Assembly: GCA_964247085.1 (NCBI GenBank)
Contig: CAXTSX010000004.1
Coordinates: 66,707 to 130,706, forward strand
Reading direction: 5' to 3'
From: JAAFHZ01 sp964247085
Lineage (GTDB): Bacteria > Cyanobacteriota > Cyanobacteriia > Cyanobacteriales > Chamaesiphonaceae
Length of the DNA stretch: 64,000 bases
A program made the translations under genes and the position numbers. The notes beneath the pieces were generated by a model. It was not told where the DNA came from. It was given only the letters and a program-made list of their open reading frames with translations, and did no database searches. Position 1 is the first letter of the stretch. Each line of letters begins with the position of its first letter. Below, one piece after another: positions 51,685-61,082 of this stretch.

Positions 51685-52734
51685 ATGATACAGAAGCTGA
51701 TTGGTCTATACATCAGCACCGAACAGTATACATTAGCCACTTACCAAGTTATGAATGTTCAACGCTGGCTAGCCCGCCGTGCCGACAAGTGGCAAGAACT
51801 AGAAGTTTTATTACAACGGGCAGAAAGTCGTGGGGTGAAGTCTTTAACGGCTTTAGAGATTAGCAATTTGGCCAGCTTGTATCGATCGATCGCCGCTGAT
51901 TTGGCGCGGGCTCAAACCAATCAAATTAGTGACAGCATTATTGCTGAGCTGCAAGCGCTCACCAGTCGGGCTTACAACCAAGTTTATCGGGGTTCTCATC
52001 GCCAAGATGCCGCTGGCCTTTGGCATTTCTATAGCTGGGAGCTGCCCCAGGTAATTCGGGAAACTTGGAGATATACCGCGATCGCCTTTGGTTTATTTTT
52101 AGTCGGTGGCTTGATTGCTTGGTGGTTTGCTTGGCAAGATCCCAACTTTTTACCCATGATTGTGCCCCAGTCAATGATTGAAAAGGTGCGCGATAAGCAT
52201 GAACTATGGATGGGTTCAATTTTGGGTACCGAACCATTAGCTGCTAGTGGCATCATGATTAACAACTTGTCGGTGTGTTTTCGAGCGGTGGCCGGGGGGA
52301 TTACGGCTGGCCTATTCACTGTGATCATTATGTTTCTCAATGGCGTATTGATCGGCGGAGCTGCCGCTCTGGTCAGCCAACATGATTTGGCTTATCCTTT
52401 CTGGGCTTTTGTTTTCCCCCATGGTTCCCTGGAATTACCAGCGATTTTTATCTCCGGTGGTGCTGGACTGTTGATTGGCCGAGGATTGATATTTCCTGGC
52501 CAATATCGTCGCCGCGATGCCTTGCGAATTTATGGTTTGCAAGCGGCTAAATTGTTGATGGGCATTGTACCCATGTTGTTTATGGCCGGGATTATTGAGG
52601 GCTTTTTCTCGCCTCAAGAAGTAATTCCCAGTGTCTTCAAGTATCTGGTGGGCACCGGCATTTTTATTATTTTTATCTTCTACTGTCTACGCAGTCCTGG
52701 GCATAGTGTGCCAAGAACTCTGACCTTGTCTTAA
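51685..52734 (+). CDS. stage II sporulation protein M (SpoIIM) family protein
   Basis: 349 aa. An N-terminal helical domain (about 20-105) precedes five or so membrane helices. The family core is IMINNLSVCFRAVAGGITAGL and then HGSLELPAIFISGGAGL, both typical for SpoIIM-family proteins outside sporulators. Divergently paired with the GlpQ-membrane-like and RDD genes, the known neighbourhood of DUF58/MoxR clusters. Function unknown in cyanobacteria. Confidence 0.85.
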   Translation: MIQKLIGLYISTEQYTLATYQVMNVQRWLARRADKWQELEVLLQRAESRGVKSLTALEISNLASLYRSIAADLARAQTNQISDSIIAELQALTSRAYNQVYRGSHRQDAAGLWHFYSWELPQVIRETWRYTAIAFGLFLVGGLIAWWFAWQDPNFLPMIVPQSMIEKVRDKHELWMGSILGTEPLAASGIMINNLSVCFRAVAGGITAGLFTVIIMFLNGVLIGGAAALVSQHDLAYPFWAFVFPHGSLELPAIFISGGAGLLIGRGLIFPGQYRRRDALRIYGLQAAKLLMGIVPMLFMAGIIEGFFSPQEVIPSVFKYLVGTGIFIIFIFYCLRSPGHSVPRTLTLS

Positions 52735-52881
52735 TAAAGTGATTTTCGTTGAACAAAGTACCGCCTATTTCAAACTTGCAGTTACCGAGGCCAAGCCGAA
52801 ACTAACGGTAATGGTATGCTTATTTCAGGAAATTAACCTAAAGTACGATTATTAGGACAGTACTTGAACTTTGTCTGTTGG

Positions 52882-53472
52882 ATGCTTGTTATGAAAAGAC
52901 CGAATGACTTTTCTCGGATAGTTGTGGTCATGACAATAGCTTTTTTGGCTATGTTGTTGTTTCAGTAAGTAGTGTATGGTCAAACTCAAACAACTACAAG
53001 TTTCTGGAGCAGCCTTGATACTTACGCTAAAGTGAGTGCTGCTGTGGTTGCTGCCATCACCGCGATCCTAGGAGTACCAGTCGCTTTCCTGCAAACTCGT
53101 AAAACGATCGCGGAAATTCACAAGATTGAATTAGAAGCCAAGAAACTACGTGAGCAAACAGGTGATGAACTACCTGCCGAATACCAGGGACATCAGGTAA
53201 ATATTTTAAATTCTGATGGAAACAACATTCAGATTTTTGTTGATCCCAGATTTGTAGCTCCGCTTCTTATTGTGCTGGATTTCGTGATTGCTTACATAAT
53301 TCTTGCACTTGCAGATTATGCGCTAAGACTTTTTCAGATCGAGATCATTAGTGCAATTGTTTTACCTATTGTTGGAGCTGCTTTATTCATACCTCTACTT
53401 CGTGAAGCGCTACGGCTACGTGGAACTTTGCGAACAGAATGGAAAAGTAATACGAAAGTGGAGACAGAGTAA
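52882..53472 (+). pseudogene. membrane protein gene with an in-frame stop in its N-terminal hydrophobic segment
   Basis: From the ATG at 52882 or 52891 the frame reads MKRPNDFSRIVVVMTIAFLA, MLLFQ, a TAA at 52966-52968, then VVYGQTQTT and onward without interruption to 53472. The first part looks like a signal peptide or anchor and the part after the stop continues it, so the gene is likely interrupted. A GTG at 52972 could restart translation, giving 166 aa with helices near 15-35, 95-117 and 124-145 and a charged segment ending KIELEAKKLREQTG. Function unknown. Confidence 0.5.
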
Positions 53473-53559
53473 CGTTTGATCGCTTTATGTTGACAAGTAG
53501 AAAAGCAGCTAGATCCTGTAGTAGTTTACTACATTATTTAGGTGTGATAAGTTTAGCGC

Positions 53560-53847
53560 ATGAATTTTGAATGGGACGAAAGGAAAAATGAGGTTAACAT
53601 TGATAAGCACGGCTTCGATTTTGCTGACGCTTATCGCATTTTTGATTTGCCAATGGCAGTTGAGCTTGATGAGCGTAACGACTATGGTGAAAATCGATGG
53701 ATTGGGACTGGAATGCTAGATGGGCGTGTGGTGATAGTAGTTTATACCGAGCCTGATGGCAACATAATTCGTATTATTTCACTTAGAAAAGCTCTCTCAT
53801 ATGAAAGGAAAGATTATGATCAATACCTCAAGAACGGATTGGGCTAG
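53560..53847 (+). CDS. BrnT-family toxin
   Basis: 95 aa. Starts MNFEWDERKNEVNIDKHGFDF, the BrnT hallmark (W-D-x-x-K-x-x-x-N-x-x-K-H-G), and ends IIRIISLRKALSYERKDYDQ, with the R/K of the active site. RelE-like ribonuclease toxin in other bacteria. Overlaps the BrnA gene, whose ATG lies inside its 3' end. Confidence 0.93.
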   Translation: MNFEWDERKNEVNIDKHGFDFADAYRIFDLPMAVELDERNDYGENRWIGTGMLDGRVVIVVYTEPDGNIIRIISLRKALSYERKDYDQYLKNGLG

Positions 53848-54094
53848 AATCGACGCAATGTCAGATGATGAGATTGACACGTCTGATATCCCGCCTCTTA
53901 CCGATGAGTTTTTCTCAAACGCAAAATTGCGAATGCCCTCTTCTTCGTTAGCGACTGTTGCTATTCGTGTTGATTCTGAGACGTTATCGTGGTTCCAGTC
54001 GAAAGGAGAAGAAGCCGAGCAACATATGGCTGCTGCCTTGCGAATCTATGCAGAAGCGCAGAAAAATGTTGCTGGTATGCGTCAATCAGCCTAA
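53801..54094 (+). CDS. BrnA-family antitoxin
   Basis: 97 aa from 53801 (a second Met, at 53816, is possible). MSDDEIDTSDIPPLTDEFF and then VAIRVDSETLSWFQSKGEE follow the BrnA pattern: an extended toxin-binding N-terminal part and a ribbon-helix-helix C-terminus. Translation starts inside brnT (47-base overlap), an arrangement typical of BrnTA. Autoregulation expected. Confidence 0.92.
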   Translation: MKGKIMINTSRTDWARIDAMSDDEIDTSDIPPLTDEFFSNAKLRMPSSSLATVAIRVDSETLSWFQSKGEEAEQHMAAALRIYAEAQKNVAGMRQSA

Positions 54095-54145
54095 TGATCC
54101 TCTGGATTTTCCAATCGAATAACACTCAGCCCACAGGATTTTGCA

Positions 54146-54766
54146 GTGTCTAGACAGTCCATCATTCAGCCCGAGCAATCCTATAGCTTTTCAGACTACT
54201 TCAAACTCAACTTTGCCCCCCAAGACATCCTGGCCTATTTTGGCGTATCTCTCCAACGCCGCTCCTTGCAACTGCCCCACTACCTCGGTGAACTCGATCG
54301 ACTCACCGACCTCAAATCACGCATCGAGGAAAGCCTGCCTCGCCTCAGCCTCACCAGCGAAATGGCGCGGCGAGAATTCTTGATTGCCCCCGTCTTGACC
54401 GATTTATTGCACTACACCCAAGCCACCCTCAACGTCGAATACCCCGTCGCAGTCAGCGACCAACTCAAAGGCTCCCTCGACTACCTGCTCCAAAATCACC
54501 AAACATTTTTAGTGATTGAGGCCAAAAATGAAGACCTAGAAAGAGGCTTTGTGCAGCTATCGATCGAACTCATCGCCCTCGATCAATGGATCGAATCCGA
54601 TCAAACCATCCTCTATGGAGCAATTTCCACTGGTAATATCTGGCAATTTGGTAGGTTCGATCGACAGTCCCGTGCCATCACCCAAGACCTCGACCTCTAT
54701 CGCGTCCCCGCCGATCTGGATGACTTACTGCGGATTTTAATCAGCATTTTATCAATGAATAATTGA
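54146..54766 (+). CDS. PD-(D/E)XK nuclease-like conserved protein
   Basis: 206 aa from a GTG. The segment KGSLDYLLQNHQTFLVIEAK gives D ... E-x-K, the catalytic core of the restriction-endonuclease-like fold, followed by a helix AL/LIALDQW. Similar proteins occur alone in many cyanobacteria and resemble the N-terminal part of type I restriction R subunits. No methylase or specificity gene is adjacent. Nuclease activity is inference. Follows the brnTA pair by 51 bp. Confidence 0.72.
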   Translation: MSRQSIIQPEQSYSFSDYFKLNFAPQDILAYFGVSLQRRSLQLPHYLGELDRLTDLKSRIEESLPRLSLTSEMARREFLIAPVLTDLLHYTQATLNVEYPVAVSDQLKGSLDYLLQNHQTFLVIEAKNEDLERGFVQLSIELIALDQWIESDQTILYGAISTGNIWQFGRFDRQSRAITQDLDLYRVPADLDDLLRILISILSMNN

Positions 54767-54816
54767 TAGAATGCTAAACCGGACATTAAAAATTGATGTT
54801 CAAGAGTTGGAAATAT

Positions 54817-56175
54817 TCATAACCGACCCTGAAGTTTAATTTTCAGATATTTCTCCACTAACTGATTACTAATATTAGTGGCGGGAGCATCTAACACCAA
54901 CACCCCACGCTGGCGTAGTTTGGCAAAGGCCAGTTGCCGTTGGTGCAGCAGATCGATCGCCACGGCTTGATTGTAAGCATCCGGTACCTCGGCAGCTAAG
55001 TGATGAGCCAAGGTATCGATTTGGGGGTCGCGCAGAGTAACGCAAAAAGGCAAATAGCGCGGAGTTAGCCGACTGAGCGCCGTGAGCAATTCCGCCGAAG
55101 CAATTTCATCAATAATGTCGGTGATGATCACCACCAAAGCGCGGCGATTCTGTTGACTCATTACCGTGGTGACCGCGCCGAGATAATCTGGCTCCAACAA
55201 TTCTGGTTGAATCCGGCTCAGCCGATCGATCATTTCTGCCATATGAGTTTGTCCGCGTTGCGGTGGGAGCCAGGTATGCAGCGTGCGATCGAACACCCCC
55301 ACCCCCACTTTGTCACCGCGCTGGGTGGCCGCTAAAGCCAAGGACAGAGTGGCATTTAAACCCAAGTCAAAACGCTGCAAGCCCTGAATATTAGCCGTCA
55401 TCAACCGGCCACGATCGAGCAAAATTATCACGGTTTGTTCTTGCTCTGGCTCCAATACCCTTACCAAAGGCCGATTTCGCCGGGCGGTTGCTTTCCAATC
55501 AATAAAACGCGGATCGTCGCCCACCGCGTATTCCCGCATTTCGGTAAACTCAGTGCCTGTACCTAATTTCCGGGTTTGACGCATAGTGCCACTGGCTTGC
55601 AGCGCCAACCGAATAGAAAGCGCCCGCAATCCCACAAGGTCTGGATAAACGGCCACCGGCTGAGCGGCATCTACTCGCCATTGCTGCCAAGCCAACCGCC
55701 AAGGACTCAGTTGCCGCACTTGAATACCTTGCCAGTCATACTCGCCGCGTTGTTGGGGATGCACTGTATAGGTATGTTCTTGGTGACTACTGGTTGCAAT
55801 TTGAGCTGCAATTAGCGCGGGGGTCGCGGGTAATTTAGCTGGCGAAAAGTCCCGAATTTGATAGCTGAATTGTAGGTGTTTTTTTTGGCCAGCTGCCGAC
55901 TGCACCATTAGTTTGACCGGATTATCACGTCCGATCGATAGTTTATTCAAATGCTCACGACTAACCTGTACTCGTTGATTGGTAACGCGGCTAGCATCAA
56001 CTATGGCTAAGAGCAAGCAGCAACTGTACCAGATCAGGGTGAACCCGATCGCCGCTGACAATCCGGCCTGTCCCGGAATGATTACAGCTATGAGGGTGGC
56101 GACCATTCCCCCACCTATCAACAGCGCGATTAAGATGCTGCTAGGAATCCAATTCCACAACTGTGCTAATTTCAT
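54817..56175 (-). CDS. DUF58 domain protein
   Basis: 452 aa. Two N-terminal membrane helices (about 10-60), a beta domain, then the DUF58 signature YAVGDDPRFIDWKATARRNRPLV and a VWA-like region (TVIILLDRGRLM). Encoded 4 bp overlapping the MoxR gene. DUF58 with MoxR ATPase is a recurring pair thought to aid assembly of membrane or metal-requiring complexes; the specific client is unknown. Confidence 0.92.
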   Translation of the reverse strand: MKLAQLWNWIPSSILIALLIGGGMVATLIAVIIPGQAGLSAAIGFTLIWYSCCLLLAIVDASRVTNQRVQVSREHLNKLSIGRDNPVKLMVQSAAGQKKHLQFSYQIRDFSPAKLPATPALIAAQIATSSHQEHTYTVHPQQRGEYDWQGIQVRQLSPWRLAWQQWRVDAAQPVAVYPDLVGLRALSIRLALQASGTMRQTRKLGTGTEFTEMREYAVGDDPRFIDWKATARRNRPLVRVLEPEQEQTVIILLDRGRLMTANIQGLQRFDLGLNATLSLALAATQRGDKVGVGVFDRTLHTWLPPQRGQTHMAEMIDRLSRIQPELLEPDYLGAVTTVMSQQNRRALVVIITDIIDEIASAELLTALSRLTPRYLPFCVTLRDPQIDTLAHHLAAEVPDAYNQAVAIDLLHQRQLAFAKLRQRGVLVLDAPATNISNQLVEKYLKIKLQGRL

Positions 56176-57110
56176 CGAGGCACCGCCACCTGATTGACTA
56201 GACCAGTAATTACTTGATCGATCTGCAGACCATCCAGCTGGGCTTCGGGGCGGAGCATTAAGCGGTGACGCAGTAGCGGTGCGGCTACTAGTTTCAAGTC
56301 ATCGGGGGTGACAAAATCCCGGTGATCCAGCCAAGCTGCGGCCTTGCTGGCTGCTAACCAAGCCACCGCCGCCCGGGGCGAAGCCCCCAGGCTTAAATCG
56401 CTATGCTGGCGAGTTTGCTGTACTAGGGCTAAGAGATAATCAACGATCGACGCACTCACCTGAGTCGCTTGCACCTCTCGCCGGGCGTTTAGACAGTCAG
56501 CGACTGTGGCTACTGGATTTAAGGGACGATTCTGGGTGGAGCCGTGGTGCGCGGTAATGAGCATTTCGCGCTCGGCAGCGGCGGGCGGATAGTCAATAAT
56601 AAGCTTAAATAGGAATCGATCGAGCTGGGCTTCGGGCAAAGGGTAGGTGCCCTCAAATTCTAGAGAGTTCTGGGTGGCAATTACCCAAAATAAATCAGAT
56701 AACCTAATGCTGTCGCCATCCAGGGTCACTTGTCCTTCAGCCATCGCTTCTAGCAAGGCGGCTTGGGTTTTGGGAGGGGTGCGATTAATTTCGTCAGCCA
56801 ATAACAATTGCGTAAAAACCGGGCCTTTGCGCAAAATAAATTCTTGCGTTTTCAAATCAAAAATATTGGTACCCAAAATATCCATCGGCAGGATATCGGG
56901 GGTGAGCTGCACGCGCCGAAAATCGGCCTGAATTAGTTGTGCTAAGACTTTGGCCATGAGGGTTTTGCCGGTACCAGGCACCCCTTCCAAAATGACATGG
57001 CCACCGGTCAAAAGAGCCACCAGCAGTTGATGAGTGGTTTCTGGTTGTCCAAAGACCACCCCATTTAAGCCCGCGCCCACTGCCTGAAAGATTTCATGAG
57101 TCTGAGTCAT
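56172..57110 (-). CDS. MoxR-family AAA+ ATPase
   Basis: 312 aa from the ATG at 57110 (MTQTHEIFQAVGAGLNG), chosen over an upstream start because that lies inside the DUF4350 gene. Walker A GVPGTGKT, Walker B LLADEINRTPPKTQAALLEAM, sensor region WVIATQNSLEFEGTYPLPEAQ. Chaperone-like ATPase working with the DUF58 protein, with which it overlaps by 4 bp. Confidence 0.95.
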   Translation of the reverse strand: MTQTHEIFQAVGAGLNGVVFGQPETTHQLLVALLTGGHVILEGVPGTGKTLMAKVLAQLIQADFRRVQLTPDILPMDILGTNIFDLKTQEFILRKGPVFTQLLLADEINRTPPKTQAALLEAMAEGQVTLDGDSIRLSDLFWVIATQNSLEFEGTYPLPEAQLDRFLFKLIIDYPPAAAEREMLITAHHGSTQNRPLNPVATVADCLNARREVQATQVSASIVDYLLALVQQTRQHSDLSLGASPRAAVAWLAASKAAAWLDHRDFVTPDDLKLVAAPLLRHRLMLRPEAQLDGLQIDQVITGLVNQVAVPR

Positions 57111-57127
57111 AGTAAAAGGTTGGAGTT

Positions 57128-58273
57128 CTATAGAGATGAGCGTTGCGACCTGTCGCGCAGGGTTTGCCATTGGCGCAGCCACTGGCGCAATTCTGTTTCG
57201 GTGAGCCGACTGTGATCTGTGGCTAATTGTAATGCCTGCCGGAGATCATCTGCTGGTAGTTTGGTGTGCATTGTCCAAGCTGTTAGCAAAGTTTGCCGAT
57301 CGACTAATTGCTGGCTACCCAATCCTAGTTGCTGTTGGAGAGCGAGCTGTTCGGCCTTGCCAATATTTTGCACCACAAAATCACTGCTCTGGGCTTGGCG
57401 CAACACACCACCCAGTGCTTGAATATAAGCCAGACTATTGTCTACGGTGGGCGGTTGGGGAATGATCACCGCCCCAAACCGGCGATTTTGCTGCCAAATG
57501 ATCATGCCTAGCATTAAGCAAATGTTGATCAGCACTATGCGCCAGGGGGTGCTGAGGAGATAGGTAAGACCATTGGCAGCTGGACGATTGGCAGCACCAG
57601 ACTTCTGGAGATCCCGAAAGCCATGCAGGTACTCATCTACTACAATCCGTTGCTGTTTACTAGTAGCTAAACTGGCCAATAGCTCGTAGTTAGGCCGAAA
57701 ATCTTGATAGGCATTCGCGGCCAAGTGCGGCGTAGTGGAAACAATTAACTGACCAGCGCCTAGCTGGGCTGAGGCCACTACATATCCTTGGGCATTACCC
57801 ACAATCTTCTGAGTGGTCGTCACTGCTGTGGGCAGACTATCACTATCCAGTCGGCGGGAGGTGTCAATCCGGATAGCTCCCTGGGCACTGGGTAAATCTT
57901 GGCTAAAATCAATATCTTTAGGCGGGGCATCCACTCCCAACACAATTAGCGTATTGCCCTGTTTAATCCAGTCTTTTTCAGCTGCACTGAGGTCGAATCG
58001 GGTAGTCTGAGGATTGATCTGTAGCCAGGTAGTACCAGCCGGATATTTAGTCACCAGTTCTTTACTATTTTTGCGCCAGCGCTCGATCGAACTACCCCGA
58101 TCGACCATCATTTGATACCAAGCGCCATAACCGCTGGGTTGGTTGCTATAGGTTGATCCGGCTAGCCGTTCGTTTCCTTGGGGAGCATTGACGATAATGA
58201 GTAAAACAATGATTGCTACCACCGTTGCGAGTACCTGCCAATAGTTCCGCAGAAATTGTCGCCAGTTTTTCAT
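57128..58273 (-). CDS. DUF4350 domain protein
   Basis: 381 aa. N-terminal membrane helix (about 12-30), an extracytoplasmic domain with GAWYQMMVDRGSSIERWRKN and VDEYLHGFRD, a second helix near 240-260 (IVLINICLMLGMIIW), and a cytosolic helical tail. The family occurs in the MoxR/DUF58 cluster. 4-bp overlap with the DUF4129 gene and 17 bp before moxR. Function unknown. Confidence 0.86.
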   Translation of the reverse strand: MKNWRQFLRNYWQVLATVVAIIVLLIIVNAPQGNERLAGSTYSNQPSGYGAWYQMMVDRGSSIERWRKNSKELVTKYPAGTTWLQINPQTTRFDLSAAEKDWIKQGNTLIVLGVDAPPKDIDFSQDLPSAQGAIRIDTSRRLDSDSLPTAVTTTQKIVGNAQGYVVASAQLGAGQLIVSTTPHLAANAYQDFRPNYELLASLATSKQQRIVVDEYLHGFRDLQKSGAANRPAANGLTYLLSTPWRIVLINICLMLGMIIWQQNRRFGAVIIPQPPTVDNSLAYIQALGGVLRQAQSSDFVVQNIGKAEQLALQQQLGLGSQQLVDRQTLLTAWTMHTKLPADDLRQALQLATDHSRLTETELRQWLRQWQTLRDRSQRSSL

Positions 58274-58854
58274 GAGGCCACCTGCTGTTTTAACTGCACT
58301 TCCATTTGGTTGTAAGCTTCTTGGCAGCTATCAAACCCCGCCGCCGAAATTGATCGATCGGCAAATTGCAGTTGCTCGTGGGTGCGTAGCAATACTGTAC
58401 TGTTTTGCAAAGTCGGCAACTGTTTCAATAATTCGGCATACTCGCGATCGGTACGGCTATTTTGGTGAGGAATCAAGCTGGCATCATGGAGCCGTTGCAG
58501 CATCGCCAAATATAGACAGCGGCAAGCCTCACTATAATTATGCTGGAGCTGAAATTGCTGAGATTGAGCCAGCAGTTCAGCGATAGTTCTGGTTTTTAGC
58601 GGCAGAGCAACTGGCGAACTGACCTGGCGATGGCGACCGCGTTTTTGCCGGAAAAAATCAACCATCTGATAAATTATCCAAGCTAACCCAGCTAGCAGTA
58701 GAAACCATAGCAGGTAAGTCATGGCAGAAATCAGCCAAGCTGGTAAGTTTTGTTTGGGCAAAACTCCAGTCAACTTGGCTTGCAGCCATTCTCCCCAACG
58801 CTGCTGGAGCTGCTCTAATTGCCAACTCCAGCTAGTTTTCTGAAAATTAGCCAT
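58270..58854 (-). CDS. DUF4129 domain protein
   Basis: 194 aa. One central membrane helix (about 48-66, MTYLLWFLLLAGLAWIIY) followed by a cytosolic helical DUF4129 region: CLYLAMLQRLHDASLIPHQ and RTDREYAELLKQL. First gene of the DUF4129-DUF4350-MoxR-DUF58 operon, overlaps DUF4350 by ATGA. Usual gene order for this cluster. Confidence 0.88.
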   Translation of the reverse strand: MANFQKTSWSWQLEQLQQRWGEWLQAKLTGVLPKQNLPAWLISAMTYLLWFLLLAGLAWIIYQMVDFFRQKRGRHRQVSSPVALPLKTRTIAELLAQSQQFQLQHNYSEACRCLYLAMLQRLHDASLIPHQNSRTDREYAELLKQLPTLQNSTVLLRTHEQLQFADRSISAAGFDSCQEAYNQMEVQLKQQVAS

Positions 58855-58862
58855 GGGATAGC

Positions 58863-60410
58863 CTAAAAATCTCCAGCAATACGGTGTTCAGTTTTAATAA
58901 ACTTTTCTTCAGCACCAGCTTCCGGGGTCAGTAGTGAAACCACAATACCCACTACAAAGGAGAGCGGAATCGTCACCAAGCCGGGATTTTTAAGAGGGAA
59001 CAATGCATCGGTGTGTTTGAGGATATCGACTTGAATTAGAGGCGAAAAGTAGATCAGGATTAATGCTGAAACAGTACCCACAATCATACTAGCTACGGCT
59101 CCTTTAGTGCTGCAACCCTTCCACAGCATCGATAATATCAAAGCTGGGAAATTGGCACTAGCGGCGATCGCAAAGGCCAGACCCACCATGTAAGCTACAT
59201 TCTGTCCTTCAAAAACCAAACCCAGGATCACAGCCAAAACCCCCAAGGCCAGCGTAGAGTAACGCGCCATCTTCAATTGCTCGGTTTCGTTGGATTGGCC
59301 TTTACGGACAACTTGTCCCCAGATATCGTGGGCTAGCGCCGCTGCCCCTGAAAGGGTTAAACCGGCCACTACTGCTAAAATCGTGGCAAAAGAAACCGCC
59401 GAGATAAAGCCCAAAAAGGCATTGCCACCTAGTAATTCAGCCAACATGGGGGCAGCCATATTACCAGATTTATCGATCGGACCACCAATTTTGCCTACAT
59501 GTTTAATGGCATCCTGACCGACCAGCACCATTGCTCCAAAACCCAAGATAAAGGTTAGGAGGTAAAAGTAACCGATCAGCCCGGTGGCATACATCACCGA
59601 ACTTCTAGCAGTTTTAGCATCCCGCACGGTATAAAAACGCATCAAAATGTGGGGCAAGCCAGCGGTGCCCAACATTAAAGACAAGCCCAAAGAAACTGGG
59701 TCTAAAGGATTCTGTTTCCCTGGAGCTAGCACCTGTTGATCTGGATATTTTTCTACCGCCGCTATAAACAAATTCAGGGGGTTAAAGCCAAACTTCGACA
59801 GCACTAAGACTGCCATTAAGGTGGCACCACCCAACAGTAATACCGCCTTAATAATTTGTACCCAAGTGGTGGCAATCATCCCGCCAAAAATAACGTAGAT
59901 CATCATCACCCCACCCACAATCAGGATTGCCAAGGAGTATTCCATCCCAAACAATAGTTTGATCAGGCTACCAGCTCCGACCATTTGGGCAATTAGATAA
60001 AAACTAATCACGGCGAGGCTGCTGATGGAAGCCGCAATCCGCACCGGGGTTTGTTGTAAGCGAAAAGCTAACACGTCGGCGAAGGTGTATTTGCCCAAGT
60101 TCCGCAAGGGTTCTGCCACTAAGAACATCATTACTGGCCAACCAACTAAAAAGCCGATCGAATAAATCAGGCCGTCAAAGCCCTTTAATGCCACCATTCC
60201 AGTAATTCCCAAAAAGCTGGCAGCACTCATGAAATCTCCGGCTAGGGCTAACCCATTTTGGAAACCAGTAATTTCGCCCCCAGCCGTGTAGTAGTCTTGG
60301 GTACTAGTGGTTTTTTTAGCTGCCCAATAAGTAATACCCAAGGTGACGGCGATAAACACCAGGAAAAAAGCCACCGCTACTGGGTTAAAGGTACCTAAAG
60401 TTGTGTTCAT
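58863..60410 (-). CDS. actP: cation/acetate symporter (solute:sodium symporter family)
   Basis: 515 aa with about 13 membrane helices. Text such as DYYTAGGEITGFQNGLALAGDFMSA, FGGMIATTWVQIIKAVLLL and LMLGTAGLPHILMRFYTVRD matches ActP/YjcG acetate and glycolate permeases. Paired with DUF485 (YjcH) upstream, as in enteric acs-yjcH-actP. Substrate could be acetate, pyruvate or glycolate; acs is not in the window. Confidence 0.9.
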   Translation of the reverse strand: MNTTLGTFNPVAVAFFLVFIAVTLGITYWAAKKTTSTQDYYTAGGEITGFQNGLALAGDFMSAASFLGITGMVALKGFDGLIYSIGFLVGWPVMMFLVAEPLRNLGKYTFADVLAFRLQQTPVRIAASISSLAVISFYLIAQMVGAGSLIKLLFGMEYSLAILIVGGVMMIYVIFGGMIATTWVQIIKAVLLLGGATLMAVLVLSKFGFNPLNLFIAAVEKYPDQQVLAPGKQNPLDPVSLGLSLMLGTAGLPHILMRFYTVRDAKTARSSVMYATGLIGYFYLLTFILGFGAMVLVGQDAIKHVGKIGGPIDKSGNMAAPMLAELLGGNAFLGFISAVSFATILAVVAGLTLSGAAALAHDIWGQVVRKGQSNETEQLKMARYSTLALGVLAVILGLVFEGQNVAYMVGLAFAIAASANFPALILSMLWKGCSTKGAVASMIVGTVSALILIYFSPLIQVDILKHTDALFPLKNPGLVTIPLSFVVGIVVSLLTPEAGAEEKFIKTEHRIAGDF

Positions 60411-60457
60411 AAAAAAGTTGTGTTCATAAATATAGATTGTTTGATTTGTTGATTTTT

Positions 60458-60763
60458 TTATGACAGGTCGCGCTTGACGGCAGCTAGTTGATCATCAAAA
60501 TTATTGTTGGCCCAGCGCACATAAATAAAAATTAAGACCCAAGCCGCTACGATCGTCAGGGCACCAAGCAAGATGCCGATCGACAAACCCGGCACTAGGG
60601 TCTGGGCCATGAGCTGTTTGTTAAAGGCCACTAACAAAATAAAGCCAAAATAAATAAACATCATCACGGCGGTCAGCCACAGCGCAATGCGCCAGCGTTG
60701 ACCAGAGAGCTTTCTTAAAGCCCGGAGGCGATCGGTGTCACCGTACTGTTGATAATTGCTCAT
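60458..60763 (-). CDS. DUF485 membrane protein (YjcH-like)
   Basis: 101 aa. Two membrane helices (WLTAVMMFIYFGFILLVAF and GILLGALTIVAAWVLIFIY) with LRKLSGQRWR before and YVRWANNNFDDQ after, the DUF485 pattern. Always next to SSS-family acetate permease genes; thought to be an accessory subunit. 47 bp upstream of actP. Confidence 0.92.
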   Translation of the reverse strand: MSNYQQYGDTDRLRALRKLSGQRWRIALWLTAVMMFIYFGFILLVAFNKQLMAQTLVPGLSIGILLGALTIVAAWVLIFIYVRWANNNFDDQLAAVKRDLS

Positions 60764-60869
60764 CGGTGGTAGGTTATCAGTGTAATTGTCCAGACCATTG
60801 TAATTTGAATTGGAATTGCTGAAGAAAAAGACTACAATGAATCGGTCATCCTAAGTCTACAACCCGCTC

Positions 60870-61079
60870 ATGATCATAGCTCTCTTATATCTGGTACTTG
60901 GTGGTTCTTACCTATTAGTACTACCCGGACTACTGTATTTCTATTTTCAGCAAAGGTTTTACACCGCCACATCCTTTGAGCGGGGCTTCATGTATTTCTT
61001 GATGTTCTTCTTTTTCCCTGGCATGATGCTACTCTCACCTTTTCTCAATTTCCGCCCTAAACGTCGTCAAATTACCTAA
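60870..61079 (+). CDS. ndhL: NAD(P)H-quinone oxidoreductase subunit L
   Basis: 69 aa. Two membrane helices; YLVLGGSYLLVLPGLLYFYF, QQRFYTATSFERGFMYFLMF and an RPKRRQ end are NdhL. Small membrane subunit of photosynthetic complex I (NDH-1), needed for cyclic electron flow and Ci uptake. Followed after 3 bp by the DUF3007 gene and then trpA, the usual cyanobacterial order. Confidence 0.94.
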   Translation: MIIALLYLVLGGSYLLVLPGLLYFYFQQRFYTATSFERGFMYFLMFFFFPGMMLLSPFLNFRPKRRQIT

Positions 61080-61082
61080 ACC

